The position numbers were made by a program, and so were the translations under genes. From JALHST01 sp038316335 (GTDB lineage Bacteria > Bacteroidota > Bacteroidia > Flavobacteriales > Flavobacteriaceae), in contig JBBQAM010000084.1 of NCBI GenBank assembly GCA_038316335.1, positions 1 through 10,808 of the forward strand: a stretch of 10,808 nt of DNA, written 5' to 3'. The first letter of the stretch is position 1; every line of letters starts with the position of its first letter. The notes below the pieces were generated by a model. The model was not told the DNA's origin. It did not search any database and worked only from the letters and a program-made list of their open reading frames with translations. This document shows, one piece after another, positions 4,841 through 10,808 of this stretch.

Positions 4841-6151
4841 CTACAACACTAAATTCCCTGCCAGCTGCTTTAAGACAATTTCAGAGAGTTTGGCTTGAAA
4901 TTTTGCGTTGCTATGGCGCACTTTCGCATTGATATAATTCAATTGGGCAGTCCTGAACTCAATAGTCGGAATAATCCCTATTTTATATTTTTCAACGGTG
5001 ATGTCAAGGTTTTCCTTGGCAATTGCCTCATTGGTGCCTTCAAGCTCGATAAGACTTATATTCGTCAAATAGGTCTGATAGGTAGTTCCCACCAAGGCCA
5101 TTAACTCCTGCTTTTGTTGGGCAATGGCCAATTCGGCGTTTTCGATGTTTATTTTTCCGATTTTTTCATTTCGATGCTGATTAAAGCCCTCAAAAATGTT
5201 CAATGTAGCACCAAAACCGTAGTTCCATCCTCGCGAATTTGATTGGGTCGTAAACCCTAAACTCGATTCTGAACGGCCAAAATTATAGCCCGTAGTTGCA
5301 AAAACGGTTGGGTAACGTGCTGCCTTGATTTGTTTCAGCTGCAACTCATTGATGCGCTTATTGATTACTTGTTCTAGCAATTTCGGATTTTGATCCGCCA
5401 CCATTGTTTCAAGTTCGGGCAATAGCAACTGTTGATCTACAAAAATTTCAGGAATCACATTGAAATCGATTTTTATATCCCGGGCCAGGTTCTCATTTAG
5501 CATCATTTTTGTATTCACAAAAAGTTCATTTTGCCGTTGCCTCAGCGTTTTGTCGGTATTTAAGTCGACCTGTGCGTTCAATACCTCAAGTTTTGAAGCC
5601 TTGCCGATCGTAAACCGATTGTGGGCAAGCTCGACCCGTTGCTCGGAGATTAGGATCGTACTGTCTAAGACCGCAAGCTGTTGCTGCTGCTGTACCAGAT
5701 CGAAATACGTTATCATAACTTCGCCTACCTTGGTCAAAATGACCTGTTTCAATTCGGCCTCACCCAATTTCTGGGTTTCCTTCAACTGCTCAAAGTTGGC
5801 AAACATACGTAGCCCATCAAAAAGCGTCCAATCAAGGGCCACCCCATAATTCAGACTATTGTTCTTGGCATTATTTCGCTCAACTTGGGTGCCATCGGAT
5901 CGGGTCTGAGAAAGGTATTGAAGGCTATTGTTATCGTTTATGTTCGCCCCTATCTGGGGTAGCATTCCGGCATTCCCCGGGCTTACCGATACTTCATCGA
6001 TCTTGAGTTCGTTGGAAGCAATCTTGATCTGGTAATTGTTCTCCAAGGCAATCTTTACCGCTTCCTCAGCAGTGAGAATTTCCTGAGACCATCCAGAAGT
6101 AACAACACATAGTAAAGCAGCAAGTACATAACCAGCTATAGGTCTACTCAT
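4841..6151 (-). CDS. TolC-family outer membrane efflux protein
   Basis: This is the outer membrane channel of the tripartite pump encoded just upstream on the same strand. The 436-residue protein has a signal peptide, with a hydrophobic stretch at about 6-20 and a probable cut after Gly-Trp-Ser-Gln. It shows the two-fold repeat of the TolC/OEP family. Repeat one starts with Leu-Thr-Ala-Glu-Glu-Ala-Val-Lys-Ile-Ala-Leu-Glu-Asn-Asn-Tyr, contains Leu-Asp-Trp-Thr-Leu-Phe-Asp-Gly and leads into long periplasmic helices. Repeat two has Leu-Asn-Ile-Phe-Glu-Gly-Phe, then helices ending in Tyr-Lys-Ile-Gly-Ile-Ile-Pro-Thr-Ile-Glu-Phe-Arg-Thr-Ala-Gln-Leu, the usual family ending. Its ATG is 2 bp after the pump stop, so translation is probably coupled. 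It is last in the operon, and its stop lies 10 bp from the right att copy. No hairpin-plus-T terminator is visible past it. Confidence 0.93.
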   Translation of the reverse strand: MSRPIAGYVLAALLCVVTSGWSQEILTAEEAVKIALENNYQIKIASNELKIDEVSVSPGNAGMLPQIGANINDNNSLQYLSQTRSDGTQVERNNAKNNSLNYGVALDWTLFDGLRMFANFEQLKETQKLGEAELKQVILTKVGEVMITYFDLVQQQQQLAVLDSTILISEQRVELAHNRFTIGKASKLEVLNAQVDLNTDKTLRQRQNELFVNTKMMLNENLARDIKIDFNVIPEIFVDQQLLLPELETMVADQNPKLLEQVINKRINELQLKQIKAARYPTVFATTGYNFGRSESSLGFTTQSNSRGWNYGFGATLNIFEGFNQHRNEKIGKINIENAELAIAQQKQELMALVGTTYQTYLTNISLIELEGTNEAIAKENLDITVEKYKIGIIPTIEFRTAQLNYINAKVRHSNAKFQAKLSEIVLKQLAGNLVL

Positions 6152-6153
6152 TT

Positions 6154-9100
6154 TTAAGAAGTTTCGAGTACATTAAATTCAGGTCGGTGGACTTTTTCCC
6201 GTGACCATAAGAAATAGAGGGCAGGTATTATAAACAAAGTAAGAATCAAAGAGAACATGGTTCCCCCGATGATAACCACTCCCATACCAATACGACTTGT
6301 AGAGGCCGCCCCTAAAGACAATGCAATGGGCAATGCCCCCAAGGCAATGGTAAGGCTGGTCATCAAAATGGGTCGTAGACGGGATTCTGATGCCTTTAAA
6401 ATTGCTTGGCCCTTTGACAAGCCGTCTTCCCGGAGTTGATTTGCAAATTCAACGATCAAGATGCCGTTCTTCGTTACTAGGCCAATTAGCATGATGGTGC
6501 CGATCTGGCTGAAAATGTTCCAAGTCTGACCAAATAGCCATAATGAAAATACGGCGCCTGCAACGGCCATCGGAACCGTCAATATAATAATAAAGGGGTC
6601 GATAAAACTTTCGAACTGAGCTGCTAGGATCAGATACACCAAGAGCAACGCAAGTCCGAAGGCAAAAAGGGTATTGGAGCTACTTTCGACAAAATCGCGG
6701 GATTCTCCCCCTAAGTCGGTCGTAAACGAATCGTCAAGCACTTTTGCCTTTATTCTTTCCATGGCGTCGATACCGTCACTAATACTTTTTCCCGGGGCGA
6801 GGTTGGCGGAAACGGTCGCCGACATATAGCGATTGTTATGAAACAATTGTGGCGGACTACTATGTTCGGTCGTTGTCACAAGGTTATCCAATTGTATTAG
6901 CAATCCGTCTTTATTTTTCACAAAAATAGACGTAAGATCCAGTGGGGCATCTCGATCTTTTTTATCAAATTGCCCGATTACCTGATATTGTTTGCCATTC
7001 ATTAGAAAATATCCGAACCGCTGACCACTCAATGATAATTGCAAGGTCTGTGCGACATCTAGGACCGAAACACCCAGACTCTCCGCTTTTTCACGGTCTA
7101 TGGTCACATAGATCTCGGGCTTATCAAATTTAAGGTTGACATCGGAAAAGGAAAAGGTTGGATCTTGTTCCACTTCCTTCATAAATTCAGGAATCTTTTC
7201 TTGTAGTTTTTCGAAATTTTGTGCCTGAATAATATATTGTATGGGGGGACCTCCTCTTCGATTTACCGAAATAGTAGGCTTTTCCGAGACATTCGACTTT
7301 CCGCCTATATACGATTTTGCCCATCTATTCAAATCATTGGCTATTTCATTTTGGGAGCGATTTCTTTCATTCGGCTGTACCAGGGCCATAAACGCGCGTC
7401 CACTATTGACCGAGGAAGATCCGAAACCCGGGGAAGTCAACACCAAGCTCACTTTCTTTTCAGGAATGGAATCATTGATCAGGTCGGTAATATTGTTCAT
7501 CAACCGATCCATATATTCATACGAAGACCCCTCCGGGGCGTTGACACTCAGACTGACGAAACTACGATCTTCATAGGGCGCGGTTTCCTTTTTTAACAGA
7601 CCGTAGAAGACAAAAATAAGACCAATACATGCGAATAATATTGGGAAACTGAGCCATTTTCGCTTCATAAATTGACGAAGGGAAGCTGCATAGCTTTCAT
7701 TCATTTTTACAAAGTACTTTTCGGTAATCGTATAGAACTTAGAATATTTCTGTTTTCCGGGTTTAATGAGATAGGCGTTCAACATGGGGGTCAAGGAAAG
7801 GGAAACAAAGGCCGATACCAGGACCGCCCCACCCAATACCACGCCGAATTCCCGAAACAACCTGCCTACAAAGCCTTCCAGAAAGATAACGGGAAGAAAT
7901 ACGGCTGCCAGGGTAATAGAAATAGAGATTACAGCGAAGAAAATCTCGTTGGAGCCCTTTATGGCGGCTTGGATCGGACTCATGCCTTCCTCCACTTTTT
8001 TGTAAATATTTTCAGTAACTACAATACCATCATCCACTACCAGCCCGGTGGCAAGTACAATGGCCAAGAGTGTCAGTACGTTTATTGAATACCCCATCAA
8101 CCACATAATAAAAAATGTGGCTATCAAGGATACTGGAATATCGATCAAAGGTCGCAACGCCAGCGACCAGTTCCTGAAAAATACGAATATCACGAGGATG
8201 ACTAGAATAATGGAAAGCAAAAGTGTTTCTGCGACTTCGGTCACCGCCTTTCGTACAAAGATTGTATCATCAATTACGACATTCAATTTAAATCCTTCCG
8301 GAAGATCTTTTTTAAGTTTCTCGAATTCGACATAAAAGGCATCGGCAATCTCCAAATAATTACTACCCGGTTGCGGCACCACCGCTATGGCGACCATTGG
8401 CTGGCCTGAATCGCTCATTTTGGTCTCCATATTCTCTCCTTCCAATGATGCCTTACCTATGTCACTTAATCGCACCAGTTTTTCTCCATCGGCACGAATA
8501 ATAATATTATTGAAGCCTTCCTCGGTATTCAGGTTCCCAATGGTCTTTACTGTAAGTTCAGTGTTCTCCCCAGTCAATTTGCCAGAAGGCAATTCGACAT
8601 TCTGAGCCAGTAAGGCACGGCGCACGTCAGCGACCGTCAGCCCATAGGAAGCCAATTTAAGCGGGTCGATCCATAAGCGCATAGCATACCGCCGTTGCCC
8701 CCATATCTGTACCCCGCTTACCCCGGGAATCGTCTCTATGCGTTGGGCGATGACATTTTCGGCATAATCGGAAAGCTCAAGGATATTTTTACTATCACTT
8801 TGAACCGTCATCGAAAGGATCCGCTGCGCGTCGGCATCTGACTTAGAGACCACAGGGGGTGCGTCTATATCATCGGGAAGACTGCGTGCGGCCTGAGATA
8901 CTTTATCTCGGACATCATTGGCGGCCTCCTCAAGGTTTTTATCGAGATTGAACTCAATATTGATCGAACTTGATCCCTGTACGCTCGAGGAGGTGATGTT
9001 GCGAATACCATCAATTGAGTTGACCGCCTTTTCTAAGGGTTCTGTTATCTGCGACTCGATGATATCGGCGTTTGCACCGGCATAATTGGTGCGCACCGAT

Positions 9101-9234
9101 ACTTGGGCGGGATCGATGGAGGGAAATTCACGAACCCCCAAATAGGTATAACCTATAATCCCAAACAGAATGATCGCCAAATTCATTACAATGGTCAGAA
9201 CAGGTCGCTTTATGCTTAAGGTGGATAAATTCAT
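6154..9234 (-). CDS. RND efflux pump, inner membrane subunit (HAE1/AcrB-like)
   Basis: This proton-driven drug or solute exporter of the inner membrane is 1026 residues, slightly shorter than AcrB. It has the N-terminal membrane helix after Ile-Lys-Arg-Pro-Val-Leu (about 10-35), two large periplasmic porter/docking loops, and twelve expected membrane spans. The proton-relay pair is present as GLVVDDGIVV, with Asp401-Asp402 in the fourth span, and the matching lysine lies in Thr-Lys-Asn-Gly-Ile at about residue 922. Gly-Phe-Val-Gly-Arg-Leu-Phe-Arg-Glu-Phe-Gly and the early Arg-Glu-Phe-Pro-Ser-Ile-Asp are standard RND motifs. The start at 9234 overlaps the adaptor stop (ATGA), which argues for tight coupling. 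The proton-relay residues exclude a dead pump. Substrate cannot be read from the sequence; the Asp-Asp pair points to the hydrophobe/amphiphile branch and not the metal-exporting CusA branch. Confidence 0.96.
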   Translation of the reverse strand: MNLSTLSIKRPVLTIVMNLAIILFGIIGYTYLGVREFPSIDPAQVSVRTNYAGANADIIESQITEPLEKAVNSIDGIRNITSSSVQGSSSINIEFNLDKNLEEAANDVRDKVSQAARSLPDDIDAPPVVSKSDADAQRILSMTVQSDSKNILELSDYAENVIAQRIETIPGVSGVQIWGQRRYAMRLWIDPLKLASYGLTVADVRRALLAQNVELPSGKLTGENTELTVKTIGNLNTEEGFNNIIIRADGEKLVRLSDIGKASLEGENMETKMSDSGQPMVAIAVVPQPGSNYLEIADAFYVEFEKLKKDLPEGFKLNVVIDDTIFVRKAVTEVAETLLLSIILVILVIFVFFRNWSLALRPLIDIPVSLIATFFIMWLMGYSINVLTLLAIVLATGLVVDDGIVVTENIYKKVEEGMSPIQAAIKGSNEIFFAVISISITLAAVFLPVIFLEGFVGRLFREFGVVLGGAVLVSAFVSLSLTPMLNAYLIKPGKQKYSKFYTITEKYFVKMNESYAASLRQFMKRKWLSFPILFACIGLIFVFYGLLKKETAPYEDRSFVSLSVNAPEGSSYEYMDRLMNNITDLINDSIPEKKVSLVLTSPGFGSSSVNSGRAFMALVQPNERNRSQNEIANDLNRWAKSYIGGKSNVSEKPTISVNRRGGPPIQYIIQAQNFEKLQEKIPEFMKEVEQDPTFSFSDVNLKFDKPEIYVTIDREKAESLGVSVLDVAQTLQLSLSGQRFGYFLMNGKQYQVIGQFDKKDRDAPLDLTSIFVKNKDGLLIQLDNLVTTTEHSSPPQLFHNNRYMSATVSANLAPGKSISDGIDAMERIKAKVLDDSFTTDLGGESRDFVESSSNTLFAFGLALLLVYLILAAQFESFIDPFIIILTVPMAVAGAVFSLWLFGQTWNIFSQIGTIMLIGLVTKNGILIVEFANQLREDGLSKGQAILKASESRLRPILMTSLTIALGALPIALSLGAASTSRIGMGVVIIGGTMFSLILTLFIIPALYFLWSREKVHRPEFNVLETS

Positions 9235-10313
9235 TGCGTTACCGTATTATTTTCAACACTATCAAAAGTAACCTGTACCGGAGTACCGTCTTTAAGCGCC
9301 ATGACCCCATAGGTCAATACGGTATCCCCGACCTTCAACCCAGAAAGGATTCGCACCATGCTCCCGGTACGGGCACCAATTTCGACACTGACTTCCTTAG
9401 CCTTTCCATCCACCGAAATGAATATTTTTTTTCCATTCTGCACGGGAATCAGTGACTCTGTCGGGACCAATAGTGCATCAGCAACGGTTTCAAGCGGAAG
9501 TATCACGTTGGCAAAGGTGCCAGGATACAGATTGCCATCGGAGTTTTCGGCAATGGCCCGCATTTTCAAGGTACGGGTCTCCACTTCGACTTCGGGTTCT
9601 ATGGCGTAAATTTTAGCACTGTGTACGGTATCAGAATCAGCGGTCGTGAATGTAAGGAGCGTACCCACCTTCATTTGCGAGGCATATTTTTCAGGAATTG
9701 AAAAAGTTATCTTGACTTGTGACGTATTCACCAATTTTGCTATCGGGGTCGTAGGCGTTACATACGTTCCCTTTGAAATAGATCGCAACCCGATAATCCC
9801 GGGAAAAGGCGCTCGTACCGTAGCTTTTGAAAGTTGGGCCTCTATAAGTTCGGCTTCGGCCGTGGCCGACTGAAAATCGGCACTGGCGATGTCATATTCT
9901 TCCTGGCTTATGGCTTGCTTTTCCAATAAAAGCTTTGCCCTACGTTCGTTTTCCGATGCCAGCTTTTGGGCGGTCTTTACCTTTGATAATTGCGCTTTTA
10001 ACTCAATATCATTCACTTTTAAAAGCACCTGACCTTCGGAAACCTTGCTCCCTTCATTAAAATATATATTTTCAACGATTCCTGAAATTTCACTTCTAAT
10101 TTCAATTTGTTCATTGGCCTCCAAAGACCCGGATAACGAAAGAACATCATTGAATTCCTGAGGTTTTAAAACCATTCCAGGCACTTTAACACTGCTTGTC
10201 ATGGCACCGGGACCGCCCAAATTATTTTCCGCGGCGTTATTGAGAACACGATATACTACCAATCCGCCGATACCAACAATCAAAAGGATGTAAACTATGT
10301 ATTTTATTTTCAT
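9231..10313 (-). CDS. RND efflux periplasmic adaptor (membrane fusion protein)
   Basis: This is the periplasmic linker that joins the pump to the outer membrane channel. The 360-residue protein begins with Met-Lys-Ile-Lys and one hydrophobic anchor (about 4-23) without a lipobox cysteine, so it should be held by an uncleaved helix. It then shows the split lipoyl domain (Gly-Ser-Leu-Glu-Ala-Asn-Glu-Gln-Ile, and later Val-Arg-Ala-Pro-Phe-Pro-Gly-Ile-Ile-Gly), and between these halves an alpha-hairpin of modest length (about 108-155). The beta-barrel and membrane-proximal domains follow, closing with Leu-Ser-Gly-Leu-Lys-Val-Gly-Asp-Thr-Val-Leu. The ATG at 10313 is preferred: the in-frame TTG at 10346 falls within an operator-like repeat, and the eleven residues it adds precede a normal start. 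It is first in the operon, and its TGA overlaps the pump ATG by 4 bp. Confidence 0.94.
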   Translation of the reverse strand: MKIKYIVYILLIVGIGGLVVYRVLNNAAENNLGGPGAMTSSVKVPGMVLKPQEFNDVLSLSGSLEANEQIEIRSEISGIVENIYFNEGSKVSEGQVLLKVNDIELKAQLSKVKTAQKLASENERRAKLLLEKQAISQEEYDIASADFQSATAEAELIEAQLSKATVRAPFPGIIGLRSISKGTYVTPTTPIAKLVNTSQVKITFSIPEKYASQMKVGTLLTFTTADSDTVHSAKIYAIEPEVEVETRTLKMRAIAENSDGNLYPGTFANVILPLETVADALLVPTESLIPVQNGKKIFISVDGKAKEVSVEIGARTGSMVRILSGLKVGDTVLTYGVMALKDGTPVQVTFDSVENNTVTQ

Positions 10314-10328
10314 ATTTTCTGGTCGCGG

Positions 10329-10346
10329 TTGCGCAAGGATGCGCAA
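10329..10346. promoter_or_regulatory. Operator-like repeat in the efflux operon leader
   Basis: TTGCGCA and TGCGCAA form 7-bp inverted arms with a 4-bp spacer. The same region also reads as GCGCAAG twice in direct orientation, 10 bp apart (10331-10337 and 10341-10347), one helical turn. It lies 16-33 bp upstream of the adaptor ATG and downstream of the probable promoter, a place where a repressor would block transcription. No regulator gene is present in the window. Confidence 0.4.
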
Positions 10347-10362
10347 GTTTTATTGATAAAAA

Positions 10363-10370
10363 CAAAGCTA
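10363..10370 (-). promoter_or_regulatory. Bacteroidota -7 box of the efflux operon
   Basis: On the minus strand TAGCTTTG fits TAnnTTTG exactly. It is 50 bp before the adaptor ATG, so the transcript would have a leader of roughly 40 nt holding the inverted repeat. About 20 bp upstream there is a T run without the G of a proper TTG -33 box. Confidence 0.5.
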
Positions 10371-10721
10371 ACGCATAAAGAGTATTTAAAAAATTAGTTG
10401 CGTTTAATTTAACAAAATAAGTTCCTTTAAAAATGGTTGGCTAGTACCGACACACATCAAAAAAACAACGCAATTTGTGAAACTAATTATGGGGATTCTA
10501 CAAAATCACATCGATTGAAACGGGAAGCAAAAAGGCGAAAAATGCACTGATTTTATTCCCAGTGGCATGATAGTATTCCTTGTTTTTCCTTGTTTTTCCA
10601 TCTCCGAAAATCAGGATTGCTCATCGTGGTTTCGTACCGCTTTCTTTTGACGCTATTTGGTTCAAATCGGCATTTATTCAAAAGACTTAAGATCCTTATA
10701 CTTCGGTTGCCACAGATGTAG
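10371..10721. other. Intergenic region between divergent genes
   Basis: No ORF of convincing length is seen on either strand, and no tRNA or other structured RNA could be recognised. It separates the leftward efflux operon from a rightward gene starting at 10747. It holds a 10-bp tandem repeat (10576-10599) and AACGCA/TGCGTT arms at 10370-10375 and 10399-10404. An imperfect hairpin pairs TGCACTG with CAGTGGCA around 10542-10567; its role is unknown. Confidence 0.6.
10576..10599 (+). repeat. Short tandem repeat, 10-bp unit
   Basis: TTCCTTGTTT is present twice in full, followed by TTCC. The copies are identical, which suggests slippage or a paired binding site one helical turn apart. It lies in the intergenic region about 150 bp before the rightward gene. 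Confidence 0.6.
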
Positions 10722-10729
10722 TATTTTTG
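10722..10729 (+). promoter_or_regulatory. Bacteroidota -7 box before the right-edge gene
   Basis: TATTTTTG fits TAnnTTTG exactly and lies 17 bp before the ATG at 10747, the same arrangement as at mnmE. The closest TTG upstream (10707-10709) is only 12 bp away, so no properly spaced -33 box is seen. Confidence 0.5.
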
Positions 10730-10746
10730 CAACTAAAATAGCGTGA

Positions 10747-10808
10747 ATGTTTTCTTTTTTTAGTAGTAAGAAGTATTTGATCGATCAATTAGGGGGATTC
10801 ATCGATAT
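10747..10808 (+). CDS. N-terminus of a probable CpsB/YwqE-type PHP tyrosine phosphatase (partial)
   Basis: Twenty complete codons are visible before the window ends. They read Met-Phe-Ser-Phe-Phe-Ser-Ser-Lys-Lys-Tyr-Leu-Ile-Asp-Gln-Leu-Gly-Gly-Phe-Ile-Asp. Bacteroidota members of the manganese-dependent PHP phosphatases found in capsule and exopolysaccharide loci (CpsB, YwqE) start in this way: a short aromatic Met-Phe-Ser-Phe-Phe opening, Leu-x-Asp-Leu/x, and then Phe-Val/Ile-Asp leading into an Ile-His-x-His metal site that would come next but is outside the window. Those enzymes remove phosphate from tyrosine kinases that control polymer export. The identification rests on a very short stretch. 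The promoter box at 10722-10729 supports the start codon. Confidence 0.5.
   Translation, partial: MFSFFSSKKYLIDQLGGFID

Noticed and set aside
4649..4852. Plus-strand ORF of 67 codons crossing the right att site
   Set aside because: It overlaps the better supported ParD-tail frame and the 35-codon frame, runs into the end of the efflux operon, and has no recognisable content.
7219..8335. Several plus-strand ORFs of 95-138 codons across the pump gene
   Set aside because: All are antisense shadows of the RND pump coding sequence, which has full-length family similarity.
10314..10346. TTG start extending the efflux adaptor by eleven residues
   Set aside because: It lies within the operator-like repeat and places a Pro/Arg-rich stretch before an otherwise normal membrane anchor start.
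10576..10599. Possible CRISPR-like repeat
   Set aside because: There are only two contiguous 10-bp units with no spacers; it is a simple tandem repeat.

Overview
The window looks like chromosome from a marine-type Flavobacteriaceae member (Bacteroidota). The reasons are the moderate-to-low G+C, promoter boxes of the Bacteroidota form TAnnTTTG in front of several genes, weak A-rich leaders instead of strong Shine-Dalgarno sequences, and the families present (a DUF4870 membrane protein, a Bacteroidota-type tyrosine recombinase, an efflux operon ordered adaptor-pump-outer membrane factor). The genus cannot be fixed from the sequence alone.

Left part (1-1200). The last 22 codons of an unrecognised plus-strand gene face two minus-strand genes across a shared hairpin terminator. 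These two are a small DUF4870 membrane protein and a secreted, Lys/Glu-rich coiled-coil protein. mnmE (tRNA wobble-uridine modification GTPase) then runs on the plus strand from its own promoter box.

Middle (2582-4830). This is the most interesting part. The last six codons of mnmE (Phe-Cys-Ile-Gly-Lys-stop, 18 bp) recur 2.2 kb downstream at 4813-4830 with 16 of 18 bases identical, in the same orientation. I read the two copies as the att sites of a small, decayed integrated element that uses the 3' end of mnmE as target, the same target that Salmonella genomic island SGI1 uses. Between them lie a tyrosine recombinase pseudogene (one frameshift, two nonsense codons and loss of the whole catalytic domain), an unrecognised 75-residue ORF, a perfect 26-bp palindrome, an apparently intact HigBA toxin-antitoxin module, a 49-residue ORF matching only the C-terminal tail of ParD antitoxins, and a 35-residue ORF that ends in Tyr-Cys-Ile-Gly-Lys-stop at the right att copy. 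The element can no longer excise by itself, and the toxin-antitoxin pair is its only clearly working cargo. Removing it on paper puts the mnmE stop 10 bp from the stop of the convergent efflux operon.

Right part (4841-10808). A complete minus-strand tripartite RND efflux operon is transcribed leftward in the order adaptor, RND pump, TolC-like outer membrane factor. The first two genes overlap by 4 bp and the last two are 2 bp apart. Its leader has a TAnnTTTG box and, downstream of it, an operator-like inverted repeat. About 430 bp of intergenic DNA follows. It ends in another TAnnTTTG box and the first 20 codons of a plus-strand gene that resembles the N-terminus of CpsB/YwqE-type PHP tyrosine phosphatases of capsule loci.

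Together the window is mostly ordinary chromosome interrupted by one scarred integration hot spot.
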